A DNA stretch of 64,000 nt from Pseudoalteromonas lipolytica (GCF_001306915.1 NZ_LJTC01000004.1:62001-126000), one strand, 5' to 3'. Positions 8,466 through 17,180 are shown, numbered from the stretch's first letter. A program made the numbers and translations. The notes: generated from the sequence alone by a model not told the origin.

Positions 8466-9173
8466 TTGACCGACTTTGTACTTGTTTATTTAATTCTGAT
8501 TATTGGCGCTTGCCTGCAAAGTGTTATTGGCTTTGGTTTAGGCATGCTATGTGTGCCTGTGCTTTACTGGCTTATGCCAGAGCTGGTGCCTGGGCCAATG
8601 ATTTTGAATGCGCTGTTTTTAACGTCGGTGTTAATGATTAAACACCGCGGTGCGATAGACATGAAACAGACGGGCATTTCCATTATTGGTGGTGCAGTGG
8701 GAGTTATCCTTGCTGCTGTGGTGATGTGGTATGTCAATGCGAAGCAGTATCAACTCTTGCTAGGAGTGAGTATTTTGATAGTGGTGGCATTGTCTATCAT
8801 AGGTATGAAACCAAAAATTTCTACCATTACAAGCTTACTTGCGTCAATGTCGTCGGGCTTCTTAGGCACCACAACGTCTGCCGGTGGGGCACCGATGGGG
8901 CTTCTCTATCAAGCTGAAGATAAAGACAAAATTAAAGCAAACCTGAGTGCCTTTTTTGTATTTATAAACTTGTTTGGCATAATTGTATTGATGCTAACAG
9001 GCTCTGCCGATATGGGCGATGTAAAGCTGTTCTTTTTTTGCTTACCCGCCATTTTAATTGGCTGGGGCTTATCGTTTGTGATCAACAATAACCTCAATGA
9101 AAAGGCCATTCGCGGTATCATCTTGCTGGTTGCGGGTTTATCTGGTCTAGCACTTATTTTCATACACAGATAG
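8466..9173 (+). CDS. TauE/SafE-family permease
   Basis: 235 aa with about eight membrane segments. It has family motifs such as QSVIGFGLGMLCVP at residues 18-31 and SSGFLGTTTSAGGAPMGLLYQ in the middle. The start is a TTG at 8466: the frame has no suitable ATG, and AGGAAGGTGG lies 8 bases upstream. TauE/SafE proteins move sulfoacetate, sulfite or other small anions, but many are uncharacterised. Its place between a sugar dehydrogenase and a sugar lactonase suggests transport of an aldonate or lactone rather than a sulfur compound; this is inference from context only. Confidence 0.8.
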   Translation: MTDFVLVYLILIIGACLQSVIGFGLGMLCVPVLYWLMPELVPGPMILNALFLTSVLMIKHRGAIDMKQTGISIIGGAVGVILAAVVMWYVNAKQYQLLLGVSILIVVALSIIGMKPKISTITSLLASMSSGFLGTTTSAGGAPMGLLYQAEDKDKIKANLSAFFVFINLFGIIVLMLTGSADMGDVKLFFFCLPAILIGWGLSFVINNNLNEKAIRGIILLVAGLSGLALIFIHR

Positions 9174-9209
9174 AATGAGAATAGTTCAGCTTTTTGTGTA
9201 GTGAAGAAA

Positions 9210-10085
9210 ATGCTCGATGACACCATTAAAATAATCATTTCTAGCCAATGCCAATTGGGCGAAGGTGCCTATTTTGCTAAGGCACATAACTGTTTATTTT
9301 GGGTCGATATTTTAGGGCAGCGTTTGTTTCGTTTACAGTGTCAATCGATGCGCGTTAGCCAGTTTACTATGCCAGAACCGATTTGCTGGGTGATGGAAAC
9401 CGAGCAAGCTGAATTAATCGCAGGCTTTGCCAAAGGCATTTATAAACTAAATAGTGAAGACTTTAGCCGCGAACTTCTTTACTCAATCGATCACGAACCC
9501 TCACAAAACCGCTTAAACGATGGTAAAACGTCTCGCCAAGGCTTTGGCTTTTTCGGCTCAATGGACTCTCAAGAGCAAACTGATAGTGGCAAGTTATACC
9601 GTTTTGGTCATGGTCAGGCTCCGACAGCAGTAGATCATGACTACACAATTAGTAATGGCCCTGCGGTAAGTAAAAATGGTCAGTTTTTATATTCTACAGA
9701 CTCAGATAAACAAACAATCTACCGCTTTACTCTGAATGAGCATGGCGAGCTTGCTGATAAACACGAGTTTATTCGCTTTACTGACAATATGGGTTTTCCT
9801 GATGGCATGACCGTTGATAGCGAAGATCATTTGTGGGTTGCTGCATGGAATGGTTATGGCGTGTATCGTTTTGCTCCAAGCGGTGAGCAAGTACAGTTTA
9901 TTCGCTTACCCGCACCGCGTGTTACGAGTGTCGCATTTGTAGGTGAAGAGCTCACGCATCTGGCGGTGACAACAGCGGCAGTAGGGCTCGAAGACTCAGT
10001 GCTCGCTGATTACCCGCACAGTGGTGGCGTGTTTATTCTTGAGCCGGGCGTTAAAGGTATTGCTGAAACGCCCTTGAAGCTATAG
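9210..10085 (+). CDS. SMP-30/gluconolactonase family sugar lactonase (probable L-arabinolactonase)
   Basis: About 291 aa six-bladed propeller. The divalent-metal ligands of the family are visible: Glu18 in LGEGAYF, Asn149 in ISNGP and Asp198 in FPDGM, plus Asn103 in RLNDGK. Start ATG 9210 (after GTGAAG) is preferred over GTG 9201. It hydrolyses aldono-lactones to aldonates, the step after the upstream 1-dehydrogenase. The end overlaps the convergent LysR gene: the palindrome CTATAG (10080-10085) supplies both stop codons. Substrate is inferred from the arabinan context. Confidence 0.85.
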   Translation: MLDDTIKIIISSQCQLGEGAYFAKAHNCLFWVDILGQRLFRLQCQSMRVSQFTMPEPICWVMETEQAELIAGFAKGIYKLNSEDFSRELLYSIDHEPSQNRLNDGKTSRQGFGFFGSMDSQEQTDSGKLYRFGHGQAPTAVDHDYTISNGPAVSKNGQFLYSTDSDKQTIYRFTLNEHGELADKHEFIRFTDNMGFPDGMTVDSEDHLWVAAWNGYGVYRFAPSGEQVQFIRLPAPRVTSVAFVGEELTHLAVTTAAVGLEDSVLADYPHSGGVFILEPGVKGIAETPLKL

Positions 10086-10967
10086 GTTTTCCATTACTTG
10101 ATAACGCAACTCGCCAATAAACGAGCGTGCTGCCGGGCCAAGCTTGTCACCGTCTTTAAAGAGTAAATGTAACTTAGCGCTGCGACTGCTGTTATGGGTT
10201 AAATTAAGTGCTTTCATTTGCCCTGTCGCAAGTTGTTTTTCTATCGCGACTTTTGGTAACCACGCAAAGCCCAATCCATTACTGATCATATCAATCGAAG
10301 TGCGCATATGAGTGACGGTCCAGCGCTGATCGGCACCTAACCAGCCACCATCTTGTTTGTGCTTATTCGCTGAATCGCGAACTACAATCTGGCGGTGTGA
10401 TTTTAAATCTTCGAGGGTAATTTCACGCTCTATCGCATGCAAGGGATGATCTGGGTGGGCGACGGCAATAAACTCGATATCACATAACTCTTCGTGAAAG
10501 CTTGCCGCAATTGGAAAGCCGGTAATAGCAATGTCAACCTGATCGTTTTCGAGCAGTTCATTGCCCCCCATTAGTACAGACTCATGCAGCTCAATACGCA
10601 GTTGCGGGTATTGCGATGACGTGTCGTTAAGTACCTTATAAAGCAATTGTTGTGGGAAAATAGCATCAACGGCAATGCGTAACTTACTTTCGATACCTTC
10701 ACCCAAAGTTTGCCCAATGGCCTCAACTTTAGCGGCTTCATCGAGTAAGTAATTGGCGCGCCGTAGCATCATCTCGCCGGCTTCAGTCAGCACGGTTTTA
10801 CGGCCTTGAATGCTGAATAATTTTACATCGAGCGCAGATTCAATTTTGCCAACTGCGTTATGAATACTCGATTGGCTTTTATGAATACCTTGTGAGGCTT
10901 GGTTAAAGCCTCCAAATTCAACAACAGCACGAAACATGCGCCACTGTTCTAGCGTAATTCTTAGCAT
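10080..10967 (-). CDS. LysR-type transcriptional regulator
   Basis: 295 aa. The N-terminal winged helix (about residues 4-62) has FNQASQGIHKSQSSIHNAVGKIESALDVKLF. The periplasmic-binding-protein-like effector domain runs from about 90 to 290 and contains DIAITGFPI. It is the last gene of a doxX-pirin-lysR set on the minus strand. LysR genes beside pirin and DoxX genes are a recurrent bacterial arrangement, so it probably controls those two in response to a redox or electrophile signal (inference). Its stop codon overlaps the stop of the convergent lactonase gene. Confidence 0.87.
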   Translation of the reverse strand: MLRITLEQWRMFRAVVEFGGFNQASQGIHKSQSSIHNAVGKIESALDVKLFSIQGRKTVLTEAGEMMLRRANYLLDEAAKVEAIGQTLGEGIESKLRIAVDAIFPQQLLYKVLNDTSSQYPQLRIELHESVLMGGNELLENDQVDIAITGFPIAASFHEELCDIEFIAVAHPDHPLHAIEREITLEDLKSHRQIVVRDSANKHKQDGGWLGADQRWTVTHMRTSIDMISNGLGFAWLPKVAIEKQLATGQMKALNLTHNSSRSAKLHLLFKDGDKLGPAARSFIGELRYQVMENL

Positions 10968-11033
10968 GATGTTCCTTTGCTTACTTAACTACCTAATAGT
11001 ACCTGTAAATGCTGATAAAGTTTACTTTTTAGG

Positions 11034-11888
11034 TTAGGGCAACTCAATATACTCAAGCTCATCACCAGGAATGCTTGCAAAGCGCTGTGCTTGCCAATCT
11101 TGTTTTGCTTGCTCGATGCGCTCTTTGCTGTAAGCAACAAAATTCCAGTGTAAATACGGGACTTTATTGAATTTACTGCCACCGAGTAAAATAAAGCGGC
11201 TGTGCATTAGAGTCGTTATTTCGTGTTCGCTGTCATCAAGTAGCACAAAGTCGCCTTGGGTATAGCGAGTATCACCCACACTAATTTCACCGTAAATAAC
11301 ATACACGGCGGTTTCATGATGAGGGTGCGGTTTAGTAATATGACTACCTTGCTCGGCGACTGTATCGACATAAAACATCGGTGAGTAGTTTTTCACTGGG
11401 GAGCTTAAGCCATAGGCATCACCGACAATGAGTCGCATCAGCACGCCTTTTTCGATTTTCTCAGGCAATTGCTGTTTTTTGATATGTTCAAAACGCGGTG
11501 CTATTTCGGTCATACTCTCAGGTAAAGCAACCCAGCATTGCAGACCATTAATGTCGTGCTCGCTCGCCCGCACTTCAAGGCTTTCTCTTTCTGAGTGCAC
11601 TATACCGCGACCTGCGGTCATCCAGTTAACATCGCCGGGTTCTATTTGCAGGCTATTACCTAGCGAATCGCGATGGTAAATACTGCCAGTAAATAAATAA
11701 GTGAGCGTTGATAGGCCAATATGAGGGTGAGGCCTCACATTTATGCCTTCACCGCGAGGAAAGTGGTTTGGCCCCATGTGGTCAAAAAAGATAAATGGGC
11801 CAACCATTTTTTTGTCAAAATGCGGCAAGATGCGTTTTACATCGAGCCCACCAATATCGTGGCTGGTTGCTGTTAATAACGTTGCCAT
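11034..11888 (-). CDS. Pirin family cupin protein
   Basis: 284 aa bicupin. Metal ligands match pirin: His54 and His56 in RPHPHIGLS, His98 and Glu100 in RGIVHSE. The motif PRGEGINVRPHPHIG is diagnostic. A C-terminal cupin follows (about 150-270). Some bacterial pirins have quercetin 2,3-dioxygenase activity, while others regulate enzymes by protein contact, so the biochemical role is open. It lies 60 bases downstream of doxX on the same strand and 66 bases before lysR, and is likely cotranscribed with both. Confidence 0.88.
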   Translation of the reverse strand: MATLLTATSHDIGGLDVKRILPHFDKKMVGPFIFFDHMGPNHFPRGEGINVRPHPHIGLSTLTYLFTGSIYHRDSLGNSLQIEPGDVNWMTAGRGIVHSERESLEVRASEHDINGLQCWVALPESMTEIAPRFEHIKKQQLPEKIEKGVLMRLIVGDAYGLSSPVKNYSPMFYVDTVAEQGSHITKPHPHHETAVYVIYGEISVGDTRYTQGDFVLLDDSEHEITTLMHSRFILLGGSKFNKVPYLHWNFVAYSKERIEQAKQDWQAQRFASIPGDELEYIELP

Positions 11889-11948
11889 TTTCGCGCTCCC
11901 TTAAAAACAAATTCAGCCAACAACTTAGGTCATTGGCTGGTAGAAATA

Positions 11949-12374
11949 TTACGCCTGACTACGTTTTAACACTAGTTGATCTAGGCTGATTTTGCCTGCA
12001 CCAACACTGGCTAATGCTAAAAAGCCGCCTGCCATCGCAATGTTTTTGTAGAACATTAAAAATTGCATTTGATCATCAAGTTGAAAGTGGAATAGCAAAG
12101 CGCTGACTAAGCTGAAACCAGCAAAAGCGATAGCGGTTAGTTGTGTTAAAAACCCTAGTAAAATAAATAACCCGCCAACAATTTCAAAAGCAATCACAAA
12201 CGGCAGTAAGAACTCTGGTAAACCTACTGATGCCATGTACTGTGCAGTTGCATCAAAGAATTCTATTTTGCTAAAGCCAGTTAGTAAAAAGATGGCCGAT
12301 AAACCAATACGCGCCAATAAAGTGCTAATATTTTGTAAGTGTGGTTGAGCTGAGATTAAAGTAAAAAGTTTCAT
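11949..12374 (-). CDS. DoxX family membrane protein
   Basis: 141 aa with four membrane helices. It has family features LLARIGLSAIFLLTGFSKI near residue 18 and VAFEIVGGLFILLGFLTQL-like sequence in the middle. It is first in the doxX-pirin-lysR unit. DoxX-like proteins are tied to thiol/oxidative stress or quinone chemistry, but the exact function is unknown. The 128-base gap to the divergent gene at 12503 should hold both promoters. Confidence 0.85.
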   Translation of the reverse strand: MKLFTLISAQPHLQNISTLLARIGLSAIFLLTGFSKIEFFDATAQYMASVGLPEFLLPFVIAFEIVGGLFILLGFLTQLTAIAFAGFSLVSALLFHFQLDDQMQFLMFYKNIAMAGGFLALASVGAGKISLDQLVLKRSQA

Positions 12375-12502
12375 AGTAGGTATCCTGTTTAGTTGAGCAG
12401 TGTGTCTGCGATGGAGTAACTATAGATTCACTTTAAAAGAATTAAAAATTGTAAAAATAGCGTTTATCATTCTTTAAAAGAGAATTTAAAAGGAGGTAAA
12501 AT

Positions 12503-13039
12503 ATGAAGTTGTTGTTATTAATAGGGTTTTGTTTTTCGGTGGCTAAAAGTAGTTTGGTGTTTGCTGAACAAAATTTACCAAATAGTCGTCATTATGAGTT
12601 GCTAGCTTCAGATATTGCTTTGCAGCAAAGCTGGCAAGTTAAAGACGCAATCAAAGGTTATGAGTTGCTGGAATATCAAATTAACCTTAATAAAGGCACT
12701 ACTTTAAAGGTTGATTTTGCTCCATCAAATTCAAGCAGCTACTTTAATATTTTACCAAAAGGCAACCCAACAGCTTTGTTTGTTGGCCCGGCAAAAGGTG
12801 ATCATGCCGAGATTAAAATTCCTGATAATGGCGATTATGTGATTCGAGTGTTTTTGATGCGCAATGCTGCGCGCCGTGATGAGCAAAGTGAATTTACAGC
12901 AGATATTAGCGTCGTAAAAAGTACATTAAAAGGCATGCACCCAAGCTGGGATGTCGATGGTGATGGGGTAAATGATTGCGAGAAAGACGGTAGCTGCGAT
13001 CACACGGTTGACTACAGTCTTCCTCGAAAGTTGAATTAG
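12503..13039 (+). CDS. PliG-like (g-type lysozyme inhibitor-like) exported protein with acidic calcium-loop tail
   Basis: 178 aa with an N-terminal signal peptide (MKLLLLIGFCFSVAKSSLVFA) and AGGAGG before the ATG. Residues 52-137 form a beta-sandwich pattern: GYELLEYQINLNKGTTLKV, then IPDNGDYVIRVFLMRNAAR. This follows the order of E. coli PliG, where GYDYDTYTFYAKKGQK and LPASGKYELRVLQTRNDAR stand at the same places (from memory). The last 30 residues add DVDGDGVNDCEKDG, a thrombospondin-3/EF-hand-like calcium loop with two Cys. It stands alone, divergent from doxX and convergent with the DUF4198 gene. A periplasmic lysozyme inhibitor is a reasonable guess; many relatives are simply called hypothetical. 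Confidence 0.65.
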   Translation: MKLLLLIGFCFSVAKSSLVFAEQNLPNSRHYELLASDIALQQSWQVKDAIKGYELLEYQINLNKGTTLKVDFAPSNSSSYFNILPKGNPTALFVGPAKGDHAEIKIPDNGDYVIRVFLMRNAARRDEQSEFTADISVVKSTLKGMHPSWDVDGDGVNDCEKDGSCDHTVDYSLPRKLN

Positions 13040-13065
13040 GCCTTTATTGAGGCCTAATCAGCTTA

Positions 13066-13908
13066 TTATTCAGGCGCTACTTCAAGTGTTGTGAATAATG
13101 AGTAGCGTACGTTATCGATATCGGCCTCTGTTGGTTTTTGATCAACTGATGCTTCAATTAGATACATATCGGCGTGAGCGAATGTCACCGTAAAGAAGCC
13201 TTTTTTATCGGTTGTTACTTTCACTTCGTCACGCTCGTTGCGGTAGCGTGCACTACCACGAACAATCGCAAGCTCAACGTCGGCAGCTGGTTTGCCATCC
13301 ATTAATAATTGGAACTTAGCTTCTTCACCAGCAAATAGATCGTTCGGGTGAGTAGGTCCTGAAATTTCTAAGCCTTGACCAAGCAATGTTGGCTTAGAAG
13401 TACCATTACGGCTTACAAAAGTATCAACAGTTGCGATTGATTTTACAGTGCGCACGTCGGTTGCGCCTGCTGGTAGGTCTGCTTCTTTTTTACCTGCGAA
13501 CACACGGCCACGGTTGCCATCTTTGTCTTTATAGAAAGTCATTAGCATTGGCTTTTGCTGCATAGCAATGTGGTAAGTACCGTCTTGCGTTAAGCTCACT
13601 GCCGCTGAGTTTTTGCGTTTTAAATAGTATGCGCGAATCGTTTCTTCGACCGGCTTACCATTTGGTGCAAGGGCAACTAATAAGCTGTCGTCATACTCTG
13701 CGCCTTTTTGTTTTGGGCGGTATGCTTTATCTGGGCTAAATAACTCATTAGAAATACTGGCATCGATCATCACGTAGTGAGTTTTCTCACCAGATAAAGA
13801 AGTGTGAGATGGCATTAACCAACGGGCATGTGCTTGTGCGTAGCCAGATGCAAGTGCTGTGAAGGTCACAGCGCCGATCAGCGCTGTTTTTAATAATTTT
13901 AATTTCAT
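13066..13908 (-). CDS. DUF4198 periplasmic protein
   Basis: 280 aa with a signal peptide ending near YAQAHARW. DUF4198 proteins begin just after cleavage with a His-rich H-x-x-x-LMPS motif, here HARWLMPSHTSL. Two immunoglobulin-like or transthyretin-like beta domains follow; the second (about 190-255) contains DGKPAADVELAIVRG and KKGFFTVTFAHADMYLIEA. Members are often next to metal-uptake genes. It is the third gene of a PepSY/DUF2271/DUF4198 operon that starts near a Fur box, so an iron-related periplasmic role is likely (inference). Confidence 0.82.
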   Translation of the reverse strand: MKLKLLKTALIGAVTFTALASGYAQAHARWLMPSHTSLSGEKTHYVMIDASISNELFSPDKAYRPKQKGAEYDDSLLVALAPNGKPVEETIRAYYLKRKNSAAVSLTQDGTYHIAMQQKPMLMTFYKDKDGNRGRVFAGKKEADLPAGATDVRTVKSIATVDTFVSRNGTSKPTLLGQGLEISGPTHPNDLFAGEEAKFQLLMDGKPAADVELAIVRGSARYRNERDEVKVTTDKKGFFTVTFAHADMYLIEASVDQKPTEADIDNVRYSLFTTLEVAPE

Positions 13909-13917
13909 TGTTTGTCC

Positions 13918-14418
13918 TTAATTACTGGTAATGGTAACAAAGCTAGTCGCGAACTCTTTTTCGCCTTTAATTGTGACTTTGCCGTCTTTTGTTAAGTCGA
14001 TTTCAACGCGGGTGTAATCTCGGCCACCTTCTTCACGTACAACTTCAACATTAAGTAGGTAGCTGCCAGGTTTAACTGGATTACCTTTTAAATCTTTACC
14101 TTGCCATTCAATCGTATAAGTACCTGGGCGTTTTGTTGCACCTGTCACACCATCAAAGTTGTCGTTGCTACGACCGGCTTTTCGCCACCACTGACGTAAG
14201 TCTTTAAACCATTCAGCTTTTTCGACCCAAAGTGCAATCGTGGTAACGTGTTTACGTTCAGGTGTTTCTAGCCATAACGCCACGTAAGGGCGATGATATG
14301 GAGAAACATCTAGCTCAGGTAAGGTAAATTCAACGGTGAGGTTGGGATCTTTTGCAAAGCTCAGTGGGCTGAATAAACAGCCAATTAGTAGAGCAACGAG
14401 TAAGTGGGCTTGTTTCAT
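13918..14418 (-). CDS. DUF2271 periplasmic protein
   Basis: 166 aa, signal peptide (cleavage near LSFA), then a single compact domain with PYHRPYVALWLETPERKHV and FDGVTGATKRPGTYTIEWQGKDLKG, typical of DUF2271. Its ATG overlaps the stop codon of the upstream PepSY gene, indicating translational coupling, and only 9 bases separate it from the DUF4198 gene. The family is uncharacterised but commonly travels with PepSY and iron-uptake proteins. Confidence 0.82.
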   Translation of the reverse strand: MKQAHLLVALLIGCLFSPLSFAKDPNLTVEFTLPELDVSPYHRPYVALWLETPERKHVTTIALWVEKAEWFKDLRQWWRKAGRSNDNFDGVTGATKRPGTYTIEWQGKDLKGNPVKPGSYLLNVEVVREEGGRDYTRVEIDLTKDGKVTIKGEKEFATSFVTITSN

Positions 14419-15050
14419 TAAGATACTCCTTTAAGTTGAGGCACCCAAACTAGATAAATAACCAAAGGCGTGGCAACACCAAGAAGCGTTAACCAAAGAC
14501 CTGCGGCACGTTTTTTACGGTTTTGAAAGAGAATAAATAATCCGGTGACAGCAAACAGAATCATCAAAACAGCTGAAATATCAATCACCCAGCTCCATGC
14601 TTCACCTGTATGGCGGCCTTTGTGTAAGTCGCCGATCAGACTCATAAAGCCACCGGTTTGATAATCAATATTAAGTTCACCGGTTTGAAAATCGATTTCG
14701 GCGTAGGCAAAGCCAGCCGGAAGCGGGTAGTCGAGCATCACCAAGGCATCTTCTTTTTCCCACTCAATACTTTTTACATTGCTGAGTGAAAACTGCTGTT
14801 GCATGTATTGTTCTATTTCAGGGTAAAGGCTTGGCAATGTGTCGAGGTTTGTTTGCGCTTTTTCAAATAACTCAGCAGAAACAAGTAGTTGGTTCTGGCC
14901 ATTATGTTTATCATTTTCGAGCCAACTAACGTGGTTAAGGATGATGCCGCTGACACAAAATAAAATAAGTAAAAAGAATAAGGCCGTTGAAAGGTATATA
15001 TGCAAGGCACGGCTAACGCTATAAAAGTTGCGTTTGTTAAATGAGAACAT
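14418..15050 (-). CDS. PepSY-associated membrane-helix protein
   Basis: 210 aa. It has an N-terminal helix (about 17-37, ending SGIILNHVSWL), a periplasmic PepSY-like domain (about 50-130, with GDLHKGRHTGEAWSWVID), and two C-terminal helices. The conserved histidines in NHVSW and LHKGRHTG recall PepSY_TM proteins thought to handle heme or electrons for ferric reduction. It is first in a three-gene operon, and a Fur-box-like sequence sits 31 bases before its start. Role in iron acquisition is inferred. Confidence 0.83.
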   Translation of the reverse strand: MFSFNKRNFYSVSRALHIYLSTALFFLLILFCVSGIILNHVSWLENDKHNGQNQLLVSAELFEKAQTNLDTLPSLYPEIEQYMQQQFSLSNVKSIEWEKEDALVMLDYPLPAGFAYAEIDFQTGELNIDYQTGGFMSLIGDLHKGRHTGEAWSWVIDISAVLMILFAVTGLFILFQNRKKRAAGLWLTLLGVATPLVIYLVWVPQLKGVS

Positions 15051-15080
15051 AATGCGGTTTATTCGTTAAAGATACAAATA

Positions 15081-15095
15081 TGATAATGATTTGTA
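15081..15095 (-). promoter_or_regulatory. Probable Fur box upstream of the PepSY operon
   Basis: TGATAAT-G-ATTTGTA: the left arm is a perfect half of the 7-1-7 Fur consensus; the right arm matches 4 of 7. TACAAAT...ATTTGTA also forms a wider dyad here. It lies 31-45 bases before the PepSY start codon. Confidence 0.55.
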
Positions 15096-15138
15096 TTACT
15101 GATAACAAGCAGGTTTACGTTCTTTACATTTCTTTGTG

Positions 15139-15639
15139 CTAGAAATGAATAGCGAGATAAGCCATAACTGCTAGCTGCGAGCTGAGAAAACAGGCAAGCA
15201 ACATCAAGCGCATCTGTGTGGTTATATTAACTTGAATTAGGGTTGGTTTATTGGGCGCAGATGGGCGGTTAATTAAATAGGCTAATACGCTCAATTCAAT
15301 CACTGCCACAAGATACATCACCCAAATGGGTGCGGCACTTTGTAGTAAAAAAGCATATCCGATAGCCATACCAAAACCTGCTAAAAACTTAGCACGGGTA
15401 GGAACAACCTTATGCTCTTGCCAAAACCTTAACGGTTGGCCGTATCTAGGGTGGTTTAGCAGCCAGGCCGAGAGTTTGGGTGATGAGCGGGTAAAGCACG
15501 CCAATGCTAGTATAAAAAAGATAGTCGTAGGCATCACAGGTAATGCAATACCTATGATACCTAAACCCACCATCAATAACCCGAGTAATTGATAGCAGCC
15601 ATTTTTATAGGCGTTAAACGCCGCTCTCACATTCATCAA
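15139..15639 (-). CDS. DUF454 (YbaN-like) inner membrane protein
   Basis: 166 aa with four hydrophobic segments. DUF454 signatures include GLGIIGIALPVMPTTIFF (about 23-40) and a cytoplasmic loop with LLNHPRYGQPLRFWQEH. It is longer than E. coli YbaN (about 125 aa) because of an extra C-terminal membrane segment. It ends 88 bases before the PepSY operon on the same strand. A Fur box lies in the gap, so this gene is probably a separate unit. Function is unknown. Confidence 0.83.
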   Translation of the reverse strand: MMNVRAAFNAYKNGCYQLLGLLMVGLGIIGIALPVMPTTIFFILALACFTRSSPKLSAWLLNHPRYGQPLRFWQEHKVVPTRAKFLAGFGMAIGYAFLLQSAAPIWVMYLVAVIELSVLAYLINRPSAPNKPTLIQVNITTQMRLMLLACFLSSQLAVMAYLAIHF

Positions 15640-15815
15640 TAAAGTTGGGCCTGATAAAACTTAAATCGTTGTAGTGCTTGCTCGATACCTATGATCAAGG
15701 TGGTTTGTATTTATTGGTTTTAGCAACATAGTCTACACCATGTTGTTTATTTAACTTTAGCTCAGCTTAATATTATTAGCTAACACTATAGGTAAACTTA
15801 CTTTAAACAAATGAA

Positions 15816-15837
15816 AAGCCCAGTTTAAACTGGGCTT
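15816..15837 (-). terminator. Intrinsic terminator of the porin gene
   Basis: Perfect 22-base palindrome (AAGCCCAGTTT/AAACTGGGCTT) followed on the minus strand by a short T-run, 24 bases after the porin stop codon. Confidence 0.8.
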
Positions 15838-15860
15838 GTAGGTCTTATTTTTGGCTATTT

Positions 15861-17180
15861 CTAGAAATAATAACCAATATTGATATTGAAGCGAGTTTCG
15901 GTGTCGTCGCTGTCGCCAGCAATTGAACCGCCAACAAATGGTTGGTTTTTCGCTTGTACAAAATCAAAATAAGTGAATAAGCCACCTGCGGCAACAGATA
16001 CCCCTGTTACATTCATCCATGTATCTTCGCTGTTATCTGACTTGTCATAAATAATGCCGTAGTCATTATAAAACTGCAGGTTTGTTACCGGACCCCACTC
16101 TACAGGTAGGCTGTAAGCGATATTGGCATTAGTCATGGTTGCTTCTGCGGCAATGCTATCGTAAAACGCATAAGCACCCACAGCCATACGGTCGACGTTG
16201 TCGATATCGTAGTTATACTCACCATGCTGAAGCTGGAAATTCCATGGGCCAATAGTACTGTTTAAGTGCAGTGCCCAAGCGTAGTAATCGCCGGCTTTGT
16301 CTTCGCCGTCATGCAAACCACCTGATAACGCAGAAACACCTAGCTCGGTGGTGCCGCCGTCATGCTCAAAATGATAGCCATAACGGCCAGAGAAGGTATT
16401 GTACTCACCAATCGGATTGGTTGGTTCGGCATAAACACCTTCATCAGCAGAGCGGAAACCGACAACATCATATGAGTAGCGGTCGCTTCTATCGTCTACA
16501 TAGCCGTCAACACCACCTAGCTCATCATTTTTGAAAAAGCCGAGATCAATTTGCCAGTTATCAGCAATTTTGCGCTTGAATAGAACACCTAAATCATGAT
16601 CATCTTCAAGACCTATATAATAAGTAGTGCCAAAGAAATAGTTGTGCGAGTTGTAAGGCCAGTTACCAAAAGGCACTTTGGTAATACCTGCCTGCACCTG
16701 CCAGTCTTCAGCAAAGTCATAGGCTGCATAGGCATATTTAACTGCAGTCATGTAATCGAAAAAACGGATCTCAGCGTTAAGCTGTACATCACCGACATCG
16801 CCTGCAAAATTTAGTCTGAAGATGTCAAAGTCGAAGTCGCCACCGCGGTTTTTATTACCATCGTCATAGGATGTATGGCTGAAGTTGGTACGTACTGCAC
16901 CCCCAACCTTAATGCCAGATTCTTTTTTAGGAGCTTCAACAGCCGCTGTTTGCTGCTCAAGTTGCTTTTGTTGCTTTGCTACTTGTGCATCAATTTGCGC
17001 TTGTTTCTCGGCTTGTTGCTGTGATTTTTCTTCTGCAGCATCAAGTTTGCTTTGCAGTTGCTGCATTTGCTGTTTCAGTAACTGCAGCTGTTTTTGAAGG
17101 TCATCAATTTCAGATGCCTGACTAAGACTTGAAGTTGTGCCCAAGGCTATTGCGAGGGCTAACTTTGATAGTTTAAGCAT
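15861..17180 (-). CDS. Outer membrane porin with N-terminal coiled coil
   Basis: 439 aa. There is a signal peptide ending SQASE, then a Gln/Lys-rich coiled coil (about residues 25-85, heptads such as LQKQLQLLKQQMQQLQ), then a beta-barrel of about 350 aa with many aromatic strands. It ends in a C-terminal Phe (NIGYYF), the signal for barrel assembly. The layout resembles the OprP/OprO porin group and DcaP-like porins, in which the coiled coil forms a periplasmic trimer stalk. Substrate is not evident. A good terminator follows, and an FNR-like site stands 79 bases upstream, so expression may follow oxygen supply. Confidence 0.83.
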   Translation of the reverse strand: MLKLSKLALAIALGTTSSLSQASEIDDLQKQLQLLKQQMQQLQSKLDAAEEKSQQQAEKQAQIDAQVAKQQKQLEQQTAAVEAPKKESGIKVGGAVRTNFSHTSYDDGNKNRGGDFDFDIFRLNFAGDVGDVQLNAEIRFFDYMTAVKYAYAAYDFAEDWQVQAGITKVPFGNWPYNSHNYFFGTTYYIGLEDDHDLGVLFKRKIADNWQIDLGFFKNDELGGVDGYVDDRSDRYSYDVVGFRSADEGVYAEPTNPIGEYNTFSGRYGYHFEHDGGTTELGVSALSGGLHDGEDKAGDYYAWALHLNSTIGPWNFQLQHGEYNYDIDNVDRMAVGAYAFYDSIAAEATMTNANIAYSLPVEWGPVTNLQFYNDYGIIYDKSDNSEDTWMNVTGVSVAAGGLFTYFDFVQAKNQPFVGGSIAGDSDDTETRFNINIGYYF

